Shown here: positions 1 to 11,402 of the stretch, in pieces
Position numbering within the stretch: the first letter of the stretch is position 1
Layout of the letters: the number at the start of each line of letters is the position of its first letter
From: Psettodes erumei
Taxonomy: Eukaryota > Chordata > Actinopteri > Pleuronectiformes > Psettodidae
Reading direction: 5' to 3'
Length of the DNA: 64,000 nt
Assembly (NCBI GenBank): GCA_016785225.1
Contig: JAFBJZ010000662.1
Span: 62,001-126,000 of the forward strand
Position numbers and translations under genes: made by a program
Notes under the pieces: generated by a model
Told to the model about the DNA's origin: nothing
The model's database searches: none
The model's input: the letters and a program-made list of their open reading frames with translations, nothing else

Positions 1-181
1 GAGCGAGAGCGGGGATGGCCCCACCCTGGCTCGCTGCGACGAAGTGCAGAACCTGGACGTCTATTTTTCACGTTCTGTGGAAATTAGCAACTCGCGCGCC
101 GGCAGGGTTTCGATTGCTGCGCCGCGAGCCTGGGAACGCTCGCACTGAACGCCAGACCCGTCGTCTGCCCGTGCGGCTTAC

Positions 182-3100
182 TTGTCTTCGTGTTCGTAGA
201 TGTTGAGGCCCAGGGCGTCCACGCCCAGCCACAGCTGCGTGCCCTTCTTGTTCTTGATCTCAAAGTAGTTGACGCCGTACATCTCCAAGTCCTGGGCGAT
301 TTTCAGATACTCCATCATCGAGTCCTCTCTAAGGAAGAGAAACGTATTATTATATCACCCTCTTGTTTCCCCTGTACGCAGAAATTAATCTGCGTAAACT
401 CTGATTTGGATTTGAAAACAAATGGCCAGATTATTAAACAATCCATTTACGCACTCCAAGTTAAAGGCAGGTCGACACAAAGGGAAACTTGCGCAGACGA
501 TGACATCCTTCCTCATCCGAACACGATGCAACACGTCCGCCGCGTGCGCTCGCAAATCACTTGTCGCTTGGATAACGTGACACGCACCTGAGCATTCCTC
601 TGTGCTCCTCGTGCCAAGTCTGTATCCTGTCCTCCCACTGCTCCTTGGTCAGCTTGTGTTGCTCCAGGACCCTATAAAACACACACACACACACACACAA
701 TGACTATGACTTTCACCTGAAGGAATGCCGATCGACACGGAATTGTTTCCTCCGGGGGAAATCATAGACTGCAGCGGGGAAGGAGACGCATTCCACGTCT
801 GGAGAAATGGGCCCTGTGGAGACTGAGAGGGCGGCGCTCCGTGTACCTCTGAGGCAGCAGTCTGTCGTGGGTAAGGTAGCCGGGCTTGTGTGCGTCTTTG
901 TTGTAGTCTCCGTACTTGGCCTGGACGGCGTACGAGGCCAGCAGCACGGCCGTCTCCGGGGGGCAGTAGTTCTCGTCGTTCAGGATGGCCTCCTTCACCT
1001 GGCCGCGCGACAGGGAGGAGAGGAGCAAAGACTGATTTTTCAAAGAATTCGCAGAGAAGTCAGTGCGCCTGCTTCCTTCGCGGTGGTTTTAACGGCGCCT
1101 GCTAACGTTCAGAAAGACGGTAGCAGACGGAAGCGATTTGCAATCGAATCCAGACCTGATAAATCAGCGACTTGTTACCTGGAGGAAGAACAGTTTCTGG
1201 GTGATCTCCTGGATGAGCTCCTCTGAGACGTCCTCGGGGAAGAACTTGGCCCTGAACTTAAACTGCAGGGGGCTCTCCTTCTTCACATCCTGCTGGGTCA
1301 CCTGAGCGGAGGAGACGGGAGATGCCGACGAGGAGTTAAGAAGAGGAGGGGGCGGAGAGATGGGAGGAGGAAGAAGACGGTAAAAGTCACCTTCTTATTG
1401 AGCTTGAGCCAGGTGAAGTAACCTTTGCTGTCCACGTACTGCAGGCCAAAGAACCAGACCTCCCGCAGGCCCACTGTCTTCACCACCTGAGAGCAAAGCA
1501 GAAGGGAAATTTGAACTCCCGCGAGTGTCATTTTAAACATTTTTTGGAAAAAGAAGAAGCCGACGTTTGCCGCGACGTCGCCCCCCCCGCGCTCACCTGG
1601 TCGAAGAGCTGCTTCCCCGTGGTGTTGGGCTGGATGGCAAACTCCAGCTCCGCATCCATGGTGGTGACGCGGACGTTGATCTGGGAGACGAGCAAAGCCA
1701 GAGGGGTCAGTTTGTTTGCCGCGATGCAACGGGCCGAGACTTTCCGGATTGTTCACCTTCTGTGATCAGCAGCGTTACTTTTCTTTTGAGCTTCTCTTAG
1801 AGGAACATGTAAGAGTCTGTTACAAAAAAAAACACGGCTTCCTGTTGATGCCACAATTCGAGTTTTCCATGGCCGACCGCTTTCGAGAGTTTTTTGTCGC
1901 TCGGGCTTTTTTTTTTTTTTGTAACTTTGGTAACCGAACAACACCGAGTCCCTCTGAGCACGCAGCTTCCCCAATTCGCGTCGAATGAGGAAGTGCGTCG
2001 GTGTCGAATTCTGTCGCTGTGAATTCCTGAACCTCCCTTTTCTCTTTCCATCCCGCGCTGCCAGGGAGAGCGAGCCCCACCTTTCGGTGGTGGGGGTGGG
2101 CGGCTGACTCCCCGAGGACCTCTGCTGGGGGCGGAGCGGAGGACAAAAGCCAGTCATTGGTTGCGCCCTGTTAGGGTGGGTGGGGGGGGCTAGCCTCGCA
2201 GCAGCTGATGGCACAGAGCACAGCGGGGGGGGGGGCTGACCTCCCAGGCATCTCGCATCCTTCCTGCCGCGCCGACGTGCACGCCCGCGCAGGGCGAAAG
2301 CGCGCGCCGGTGCGGGCGGAGGCGGGAGCGAGGAGCAAGAGTGCAAAAGCACAGAGTTCAGCACGAGCGCAGGAAAAAAGAAAAACGTGCGGGGGAGAGA
2401 GGAAGCAAGAGAGATGATCTGGGGTGTGCTCGCTTTGAGATTAAGTTACAGCGAGGTTACTGCAGATGAGCCAACCAGGCGAAAAAAAAAGGAGGGAAAA
2501 GTAAAAGGGACCCAGAGAGAAGACACAGAGGCAACTCCTCCTTGTCCAATCATACGCCAGACTTCGCACTTCTCCGCCGTCTCCCTTCATCTGTGCGTCT
2601 GCGGGATGAATAATCCATGAAACGCATCGCTCGACTCCCTCGTGCCGCAAAGTATCCGTCCCCGTCAGCCCCTCATGAATTAGCCACGACCAGTTTCTCC
2701 ACATCATAGACAACTTGCGTGAACGCTAATCCTGAAATGTGCAAAGATCCGTTTATATGAGATTAAGGGACGAAATTGTATCCCTCGTTCATATTGTCGG
2801 ACCTGCTTTATTTTGGTTGGAAAATGAGAGCAGCTTCCCGGGAAAAGATTTAATCTAAAGTGAATAAACTCGTCGCATTTTGCCTTCAGTCAGACTCAGA
2901 GTTCATCTGCTGCGGTAGCTGTGTCGAAATAAATATTTTGAGCAACCCACGCCGCGATATATGCAAGTTATCTGCAGAGGCGGGAAAAGCAACGGACGGC
3001 AAACGGAGCGACTGGGAAGACGGCGCGGTTTCCGCGCAGTTTCGACGAGGAGGCTGCGGCTGTTGTTACATCATAGATAAATGGCGATGGCGAACTCGCA

Positions 3101-3521
3101 AAACAAATTACAAACCGTCAACCGCGGCCTACAATCGTGGAGAGGAAAAAAAAAAAATCCAACAAGAACCAACAATTAGGTTTCTATCAGGAGCTACAAT
3201 CGGAGCATTTCATTGTGCTGCGGCAGGCGTGTGGGAACACGAGACAAACAAGATAAAAAATGCTCAACCGAGAGGAACTACGACGCAGAATTTCGGGGTG
3301 TGGTCAGCATCGACCCCTCCGCCCTTCTCTTTTCACTCTCGGTATGACCCTTAACATCAGGCGACCAGAGTCGCACTTGATCCAAGTGCCGAGATTTGCC
3401 GTGGAAACAAATTCAAGTGACTTTGTGTCGGTGTCGAGCGTGGCTGAGACGGGAGGAGTTACGGAGAGTATAGCGCGGAGCCGGTGGTATCCAGGTGACC
3501 GGCCATGAATGTCTCTCCCCC

Positions 3522-3554
<33 letters not shown>

Positions 3555-6280
3555 CTGCCATCAGCAATCAGCTGTGAACGAGCCAGCCTTTGTGCTGCGT
3601 GCGCGCGTGTGTGTCGCTGCCAAAAACACAGTCGACCCACAAGGCGGAGAGAGGTTGAATCCTGTGTGGACCAGACGGTCAGTTAATCCTCTCTCTCTCT
3701 CTCCTGCGGGTGGGGGTGGGGGTGGGGGTGGGGGGGGGCAACATGTCGAGGCACTGACACTGCTAATCACGCGCAGCGACAACTGAGAAGTCTCGAGGGA
3801 GCGACTCTTGCGCGCCTGTCCTCACATGACGCCGTTTGTCTTGGCGGCACCAGACACGCCGACCCGGAGCAAACTTTTTTTTTTTTTTGAGAGCTCGGCC
3901 CGACGAAGATGCATTTCGCAGCCCGTCGGATTCTTTTTTGCAGGTCAAAGCATGTGCGCCGCCCACACATTTAGGCGCGTTTGCTGCCCCGTCAGAAAAC
4001 GGAGCTTGAGAAAGACGCGATGTGAACCGACATGCCTTAAAAGAGGAAAAACCTCAAACTGGCACGACGCTGGATGTTGGCTTGCCGCGGCCGGATGGAG
4101 GCCCGGATGCAGGCGAGCAGATCCGAGGGCCTCTGCTGGGCCGCGGCGTCGCGAGCGTTGTTTGGAGATGTTTCCCGACCCTCCTCTCCATTTCAACCGC
4201 GGAGACGAGTTTGCGCTCAGACGGGCCCCTTGTTAAATGTGCAGCTGTTTAGTTACTGTAAGCTGTTTAGAGAAGCTTTGCTGAGAGAGGCCTTAAGAGA
4301 GAGACACACACACACACACACTTCAATCAGGAGAGCTGCTAATCTGGCCTGCTGGGCTCTGAGCAGCTGTCTGTCCCCCTGATTAACCCCCCCGCAGCGT
4401 GAGGCAGGCCGTCGAGGGAGGGAGGGATGGGGGCGGAGGAGGAATCGCCACGACCTGTGAACACAAACATTCAACCTATGGGGAGAGGGATGAGCAGAAC
4501 ATATAACTGCAATCGTAATTTCCTAAAACTTTACGCTCATCCTCCCGACTCTTTCGCTGACAGTCCGCCGTTGGTGTGGTGGTTGTCCTCTCTCTTCACC
4601 TTGCTTCTGCGCTTCCACAGATACAGGATGTCGACACAGACCCACCCTCCAACCCCCACCCCCCCCATATATACACAGCGGGGCCCCTCTCTTCAGCAAA
4701 CAGGAAAACAGCCACAGGTTTGGAAACCAGCGAGGGCCCTCTTCCTGCGGGGCGCTGTCACCTCATAATTCCCTGCCCCCTGCCCCCGAAGAGTGCACTG
4801 GACATGAGGGGTAAATCAATCCATAACTGTATAATGTGATGCTGCAACTGTGATCAATAAATGGTCATTATCCATTAACCTGTTACCCACTAGTGACTTC
4901 CAAGGAGGCACGCTTCGGTCCGGAAGAAGCACAGTCGCAGCCTTGGGACAACTTCTCGCAAAACAGTACGTTACGGACGCTTCCAGTCAAAACAAACCTC
5001 CCTCTGAACTGAGAAGTCGCACGCGCCGGTGGAACAGGAGCGCGCAAAGACTCCTTGAGCCGGCCACGTCGCGGCCAGAAACGTGCGACGCTAATAAAGC
5101 CCCATTCCGGCACGCGCGCCGCTTCGACCGGCCTTAAGTGGCTGCGAAAGGCTCCGCACAAGACTCGCTGACACCGGGACGCCAGGGGCCGATACCAGAG
5201 GCTTCGAGGTCTGGCGGCAGTCCCAGAGAAGGGTCGTGTCTGACGGGCCCTGCTCCTGCTTCCTCCGTTTATTATGTCAGTGCCTCGCTGCGACAAGCTG
5301 TACTTTCTCTGCCAGTTATTGTCCGTGACGGGGATGTCGCTTTCGGCCGGGGCAGCCAGCGCTCCGCTGTCCTCGAGCTGATTTTTTGGGACGGCGCCCT
5401 GGTGACTCAGGGGACAAGAGGGGGAAGTGGAGGATGACATCAATGCTTGACTGTTCCTCTTCTGTAGCCCCCCCCCCCCTCCACCACTGCCACCACAAAA
5501 ACACCCACCATCTAAAAGAGCTCAACAGGAGCTGTGCTTCATTTGTGGCAAAGCCTGAAGCCTGTTGCTCCCAGCGAGGGGAGTTAGAGTCACACTTTAA
5601 ATGTTTCTGACCGTAAAGTGACAACTGCGCTACATCCTCAGGCTCATGTGCGACCTCTCCCCGAGTCTGTATACGATGAAAAACAAACGCGTGGCAATGG
5701 TGGGAACGGGACAGCCACGGAGGGACTGCGTCGAATTGGTTTTGTTTCGGCCTTGTTCGCATCCCCGGGACTCTCGGCATTCTCTCCACCCTTTCAGCGA
5801 CAATGGCAGCAGTGTTGCCACGGGCCAGGCGGTAACGCTTCACACTCTGGCTGTTGTTTACTTGGAAGAGGAGTACGAGGAGTGGGAGCGGCCACGGGGA
5901 CGAAGCTGCCACTTCCCACAATTCTCAAACGAAAGGCTGAGACCGCCGCGACGACTGCAGAGAGCGGCTCAAAAGAGTCAGTTTATACAAGCCGGCCCGG
6001 CAGGAACAAACAAGCAACTTTCATGTTTCTGATTCATATCATATATCCTGAGCAACATGAGTTTCTGTTTATAATAGTAACACAACAACTTTTTTTTTTT
6101 TCCACCAAGCAATCTGGATGAATTATCAAGGAAAGTGGCGAACTCAAGTGTTTTTTCCTGACTGCTCCCCCTCAGCACGGCGCTTCTGCGTATCAAAAAA
6201 AAAAACACAGCGAGAGAAAAGCAGCCGACATTCGGATGCCAGCTCTCATCGAGCTGTCCGCTTCTTACCGGTTTCGGCAT
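182..6280 (-). CDS. rdx: Radixin (ERM family), 5' part of the gene, runs off left edge
   Basis: Radixin links cortical actin to plasma-membrane proteins; its N-terminal FERM domain binds PIP2 and membrane-protein tails. Coding exons in transcript order: 6269-6280 (MPKP), 1597-1680, 1391-1486, 1179-1301, 847-998, 588-671, 182-328. All have GT-AG borders and matching phases, giving about 232 residues: FERM lobes F1 and F2 and the start of F3. The start was chosen because MPKP followed by [14 protein letters not shown] is the invariant ERM N-terminus; an in-frame ATG 24 nt upstream (6304) is less likely. Radixin rather than ezrin or moesin is supported by [20 protein letters not shown] and [14 protein letters not shown]. 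The final exon ends inside a codon at donor position 181, so the remaining FERM, helical and actin-binding parts lie outside the window. Intron 1 is 4.6 kb. Ezrin or moesin is a remote alternative. Confidence 0.9.
679..698. repeat. (AC)10, read as (GU)10 next to an rdx 3' splice site
   Basis: Dinucleotide repeat lying a few bases upstream, in transcript sense, of the acceptor of rdx exon 588-671. In the rdx pre-mRNA it reads (GU)10 followed by UUUAUAG and the exon, so the repeat stands where a polypyrimidine tract would normally be. Confidence 0.9.
3524..3553. repeat. (TG)15 microsatellite
   Basis: Uninterrupted TG dinucleotide run inside rdx intron 1. Confidence 0.95.
3708..3738 (+). other. 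G-quadruplex motif
   Basis: Five G-runs (3, 5, 5, 5 and 9 G) are separated by single T residues, which meets the G4 rule (four runs of three or more G) with the shortest possible loops. It lies in rdx intron 1 on the strand that is template for rdx, about 2.5 kb downstream of the rdx start codon. Confidence 0.85.
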
Positions 6281-6620
6281 CTTCGCTTCCTCTCCTCCTT
6301 TCACCCGACAGCTGAGAGGACAAATCCGTCACAGGACGACCACAGCGGTTGTATCACAGGGGCCTGAAAGCGAAACAGACATTTTAGCGTCCGTGAGGCG
6401 CACACGACTGAAACAACATGAGCAGCAGCAAAGTGCAACGCTATTCGCCCGCGCTTTTAGCATTTCCTCTAACCAACAACCTTCTCAGGCGAAACCACAC
6501 GATTCTTTTTTTAATACCGGGGTCTGTGAGTTAAGCCTTCGGTTCAGCATAATGCAAAAACAAAAGAGGGGGGGAAAAAACGAAAATGAAATGAATACAA
6601 TTCCCAAATCTTTTAATGAC
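6281..6620 (-). promoter_or_regulatory. Presumed rdx 5' UTR and proximal promoter
   Basis: This sequence lies immediately upstream of the rdx start codon on the minus strand. No TATA box is evident. Placement is by position only; the transcription start cannot be read from sequence, and further non-coding exons could lie in the CpG-rich patch near 7.45-8.3 kb. Confidence 0.35.
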
Positions 6621-8862
6621 TGAAAGTCACACAAACAGCCAGAGGCACAGGGAGGTGTTTTCACATTCAATGTGTACATGTGGTAACTATTGCAAGGGTG
6701 TATGGAGGGGGGGGGGTACTTAACACATAATTACTGTGGAGGGCAAAACTGAAAGACAAGTCGGTGCATAATGCAGTGACTCATGGGGTTCTGTAATCGC
6801 CATCACTTTATCAAAATAAGAGATCGGCCTGACAAAGACGACTCCACGTTTGAACTTCAGGTTTTTGTGAGAACACGGCGAGGTTGGCCCAGCCGCAGGA
6901 AGCGGGAAAACTAAAAGAAAATTACATCTCTATATTTTCTATTTCCTGCCACACCCCCTGTAACAAACTGCACGCATGCATACAATTGTTCTGCGAGCAA
7001 ATGGCAGAGCAATAACGCTCCATAACACTGTGTGCAGAGGGGAGGCTTTCTGTCACCGGGGATCCCAGTGTTAATTACATATACATACACATACACGTGT
7101 ATAGATATATTTATACAATACTGCTGGACCTAACAGCTGCCCTGTTCAGATGTACGACAAAAAGCATTCCGGAGTTCTTGGCAACTCTGATATAGCTATG
7201 AAATGTGGTATGCAGTTCTGCTCTTGTACAGTAGCCACCTGGCGACTGTATTCATCAGACCGACTATATTTAAAACTAAAGCAAATGGCAAATCACTTTT
7301 GTTTTAATGTTTTGGGGTTGTTTTTTTACGTCCGGGACCTAAAACAAAACGATTCAAAATGACTTTATTCAATTTTATTCAGCAAAAGAGAAATAAAGTT
7401 TTGTGTCCCGCCGAATACCTAAATAATATATATATTTTTATTTTTTTTTTTTTTTGGTGGACGTTAAAGCGCTGGCGCTCCGGGACGTAGACGTGCCCTC
7501 TCGCAGCCCGCGAGCAATTCGCCTCACCGGTTACCCGCCGACGGCTGGCTTCCGTTACGTCGCAATTTCAACAAGAGGTTCGCGAGACGGCAGCGAGTAA
7601 CTGTCCCCTTCCGAGCGACGCGTTAGCAAAGACGCGACGAAAAGAGACCGAGGGACGCCAGTTCCTTCTGGCTGTCTCTTTAGTCACCGAGTTTCGCTCG
7701 GTATAAACGTCGAGCGTCGTTACTCGGCTCCTCTTTCCGCAGTACTCGTTATAAAGTCAGGGCGGCTGTGACATTTTCAAGATAGTGGGTGTAGTCTATG
7801 TAACGGGACAAACTTAGCCGCGGCTCGCCAAGCTAGTACGTGTGAAGTTTCACAGCACATTTTAACATGCCCGTCGTTCATCCGCCGCGTTTTGGAACTC
7901 AAAAGAAATTGCCGAAAACCAAAAAATATGTGACTTGAAGACTATGAATTCTTCGGAAGAGTCAGCATTTATATCCAGTCGTATAAAATAAAAGAAAATG
8001 GTTAAACGCGATGATATCCGCTATTGCATCAAACTTGTAAAGAAGCTCATCTTTTTTTTTTTAGGAGAGGCAACTCACCGGGGGGACGAAGTATGTCTTA
8101 TAGTTGACGTGAAAGCCTAGTATCTTCAGATGTGACAAAAATATCCGCGTTAAAAAAAAAAAAACTTATGTCGCTTGTTATCTCTTCGTGCTCTGGACGA
8201 AACGAATTCCTACAGACATAGGAAAAACCGCTGAAGTCTAAACAACCATAAGGCGATTTGAGGTGCCGCCGTCGAGCCAGCCGGAATAAAATACAACGAC
8301 TTCCGGCCTTAACTTTACAAAATAAAAGATCTGCGAACCCGCCGGGGGAGAAATGTCATGTTTTGTTATCTAAAGTTTGCTATTTGACAACAACAGTAAC
8401 AAGTATAATTATAAAGAAAGTAAAAACATACAACTGAAAATGTAGTCCTCCCTAAATCGCCTTTAATGTTTTTTGATAACAAACTATGTGGAGTCATACT
8501 TTCATTCTGTCTTTCTAATCTTTCTAAATATATTGAATATTATATGAAATTGTGGTTGTGTTTTCTTTTTGAAAGAAAAATGCCTCACTTCCTTTTGTTC
8601 TTCAGTTTATATCGTCAACTTGACGCAGCTAACTGTGGAGATGTGCAATATGGCTGTCAGTAGCCGAGGAGTGAATGCAAGGTATGTATGGGGCATGCAT
8701 TGTGCCACGTGATGTATGGGGGGGTTACACCAGTGTGAGCCTGAATATGTAAATTGCCAAAAGATGAAAACAAATGTACTGTCACCAAGGCACTGCCTGT
8801 GGTTAAGCATTATTGAGGCTTTAAGGTCGTTGTATTTTTCAATGAGTTAGAACGGTACAACA
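6621..8862. other. Intergenic DNA with a CpG-rich patch at about 7450-7760
   Basis: The sequence is mostly AT-rich without conserved coding sequence. From about 7450 to 7760 CpG dinucleotides are frequent, as in a promoter-type island, and scattered CpGs continue to about 8340. Two good minus-strand donor-like sites occur (CCG followed by GTGAGG near 7530; CCCCCCG followed by GTGAGTTG near 8089). The patch could be an upstream non-coding exon of rdx or an unannotated promoter; I cannot assign it. Confidence 0.4.
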
Positions 8863-8876
8863 GCTCCCCCTCGTGG
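8863..8876 (-). promoter_or_regulatory. CTCF-like motif (minus orientation)
   Basis: The minus strand reads CCACGAGGGGGAGC, which differs from the CTCF core CCACNAGGGGGCGC at one position (A for C). It lies between rdx and mcf2l and is oriented away from the motif at 9249. Confidence 0.5.
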
Positions 8877-9248
8877 CTCCCTGGCAGACTGCATCAGTGC
8901 GTTGGCTTTGCACTGTAACTTCAGTTTATTTCATGTGCAACTATGCACATCCAGTCTTTTGCAGCAACTGAAATTAGCTGTTCAAATCTGTGTTTTGATT
9001 AATCCAACCATCCATGCATCAAATGCAATACATCTGACTGGAAGTGGTGAATTATTTTATTTAATATCACCCTCCGCTGTTAATTTATGCAAAACGGGTA
9101 GATTGTAGAAGTACTGTAAAACAGGTGTGTTTAATGTCTAACCATTTATGCTGTTTTATATCCTTATGTTCTGTATATATTTTGCACTAAATAGTTGTTC
9201 CTGCTCCTTTTGATGGACTCCGAACTCATTTTGTACTACGTTTTTCTA

Positions 9249-9262
9249 CCACTAGATGGCAG
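9249..9262 (+). promoter_or_regulatory. CTCF motif (plus orientation)
   Basis: CCACTAGATGGCAG fits the vertebrate CTCF core consensus very well. It sits between the divergently transcribed rdx and mcf2l genes, pointing toward mcf2l. Confidence 0.65.
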
Positions 9263-11335
9263 CATGACCCTTCTGTTGGCGGAAACAACAGGTCCTTATT
9301 TTTATGCAGAGGGAATTTAAAGGACACACTTGTCAAGAGTCGGTTATATCATGAGGAGCATTCCAACAATCCAGTCGGCAGTGATTATGTAGTGTACAAA
9401 TATATACGGTACCTTAGCCAACACGTAACTACTTCTAGCATACAGTATATGCCATCTGTTGCTGGGCTGACAATTTGGCATGCAAATTCCCTTGCAGCAT
9501 ATATATCTCACTTTGATGACACATTTAGCTTTTTTTGGTGATTTACATTATTTCATTCTATTTCCCATAGCGCAATTCGTGGCGGAAGCCATCTTAGGAC
9601 AGGGATGGACGTGTCACACGCACGGGTCACATAGCATCCGAAGACAAAGTAAGCAAAATGAATTTGCAGAATAGAACTTTAAACTAAGATCGTTAGCCTA
9701 TATACGTTCAGTTTTTGTATTCCAAAGGCTTCATTTGTGCAGTGTGATAATTAGTTTTGACAGAGGATACCCCACAAAACGCGAGGAAACCCTCTTTGAC
9801 CTTATCGTTGGTACAGGCGCGAGCCCTGTGCGAAAAGCACCCTGGGTAATTAGGCCTTGACGAACACCGGAGAAAAAGGCCGAAACACGCGGGCGGTCAG
9901 GACGCTTAATAAGATAGTAACGTACGTGTTAAACGGAAAATAAAATGGCAACAGACTGTAACACTTAGGAAGTCGCCTCATAGCGCCTTCAAACGAGTCA
10001 GGGCGTCGCGGTGCTAATGCTAGCGAGCGGAAGCAACGGGAAAATACCACGGCAGCAGCTAGCAGCTAGTCAGGCTCGCGAACAGGAGCAGGTGGTTACC
10101 GTGGCAACAGGAGGAAAACCCGGTGACGAAACACTGAGCCTCAGGTGTTTTCCTAAGTTTGGTCAAAAACATGGAAGGCCATATTTTATCTCAAGGGTGC
10201 TTTTTCCTGATAAAAGTGTACGTAACAAGTTAATTGGGTTTTTTCCAGGTGTTTTACACTTGCTACTAGCCCCAGACATAAAGTAAAACATCAAGTAAAA
10301 GAGTTGAAACGGGGAGGAGGATAATAAGCAGAAGGCAGTGATGTGGAGCGACGTGGACAACACTTGTCTGCGTCCCTTGGAAAACACTTGAAATGTGTTG
10401 AATTCCTTTTATTTCCATGCGCTCTGTGGACATCCCCCGAACTTTGCTACTGGGACGTGTCACATTGTATCGCATGTGGGACTCGCCTCGTTCCTCTTTA
10501 TTTAGCCTGGCATATCACCACGTCACAAGATCTCGGTCCATATGACCAAGGCTATGCGGCTCGGCTCTATTGTTGGAGCAGTGAAAGAAGCCACTGTGTG
10601 GGGACTGGTAATTGGATGGGGGAAATTGGGAAAACTGGCTTTGAAGACATCAGGTGTGTGTGTGTGTGTGTGTGTGATGTACATCTGTTTTATGTGAATT
10701 TAATGGCATACTAGGTTAAAAGTAATCTTTAAGTGCCATCATATAGCAGATGTTGACACTGTTCAGTGAGTGGAGTCACTGAGCTACAAGTGACACTCAT
10801 TATTTCCCTTGCGAGCATCTATTTTGTGCATCAGGCTCTAAACTTGCAGGAGATGTTTGTGTTATCCATTACAGTCACTTAACAGGCTGACCTAAGATGA
10901 TTGTGCGCATCCAAATGCGAAGATAAATTGCTGCAGGCCACAGTTTAATGACAAGATAAAATTAGCATCAGTAATGTTGTTAACACCAGTGAAGACAGAA
11001 GTGTGTGTGTCTGGCACACAAAGGCATCAATGTTATGCAATTGCAAAAGTGCCTTCAGTGCTGTCCTGTGTGTGTCTGCATGTGTGTGTCTTCCTTCCTC
11101 CCCTCCCTCCCTATCCACCGCTAACCAAATTAGATGGACAGTGCATCAGTCTCTTTCGGTTCTCATTGTTCCTGCTGTTCCTTCATCTGAAGCTACTGTT
11201 TTGGTGGTTCTGTGTTGTTCTCAGTCACAGCTCCGACGTTACCTTTAGTTACATTTAGCACCTGTGCTCTCCCAGGAGCTGTGACCTTCATGTGAAGAGG
11301 AAAGTCTTCTGAGTTTTGGGTGTCCCGGAGCGAGG
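9263..11335. other. Intergenic DNA upstream of mcf2l
   Basis: No coding exon is recognised. A moderately CpG-rich stretch around 9800-10130 contains an RFX X-box and may be an mcf2l promoter, because the first candidate mcf2l coding exon starts about 1.2 kb further on. A short (GT)n run lies near 10654-10674. Confidence 0.4.
10095..10108 (+). promoter_or_regulatory. RFX X-box motif
   Basis: GTTACCGTGGCAAC is two RFX half-sites (GTTACC and GGCAAC) with a 2-bp spacer, close to the X-box consensus GTHNYYATRRNAAC (the spacer is GT instead of AT). It lies in a CpG-richer patch upstream of mcf2l. Confidence 0.55.
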
Positions 11336-11402
11336 ATGGGAAATCAGCAGTCCGTCCCGGAAGACCTGGAGCAGTCAACGGAGGTGCTGTCAACGATCAG
11401 CG
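11336..11402 (+). CDS. mcf2l: mcf2l candidate first coding exon A, with myristoylation consensus
   Basis: Encodes 22 residues starting MGNQQSVPEDLEQS, with A at -3 and G at +4 around the ATG and a donor AGCG/GTAGGG leaving phase 1. The shared exon at 26370 starts with the two bases that complete the codon, giving Asp. Gly2 with Ser6 fits the N-myristoyltransferase consensus MGxxxS. Whether this is the main start is unknown without transcripts. Confidence 0.6.

Larger units (their letters stand above)
1681..6268 (-). other. rdx intron 1, no other gene recognised
   Basis: A 4.6 kb intron between the MPKP exon and the second coding exon. It holds poly-G/poly-C runs near 2170-2235, a (TG)15 microsatellite, a strong G-quadruplex motif and short (AC)n near 4304-4321. 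The open frames on both strands have no recognisable domain and no consistent splice pattern. I see no transposon ends. Confidence 0.6.

Noticed and set aside
1753..2364. 203-codon minus-strand frame in rdx intron 1
   Set aside because: Proline- and poly-Lys-rich from homopolymer runs; it lies inside a well-defined rdx intron and has no family similarity.
8089..8160. Minus-strand frame ending ILGFHVNYKTYFVPP at a good donor (GTGAGTTG)
   Set aside because: It reads like protein, but there is no acceptor AG at its 5' end, no recognisable family, and no partner exon between it and rdx; kept only as part of the unassigned CpG-rich patch.
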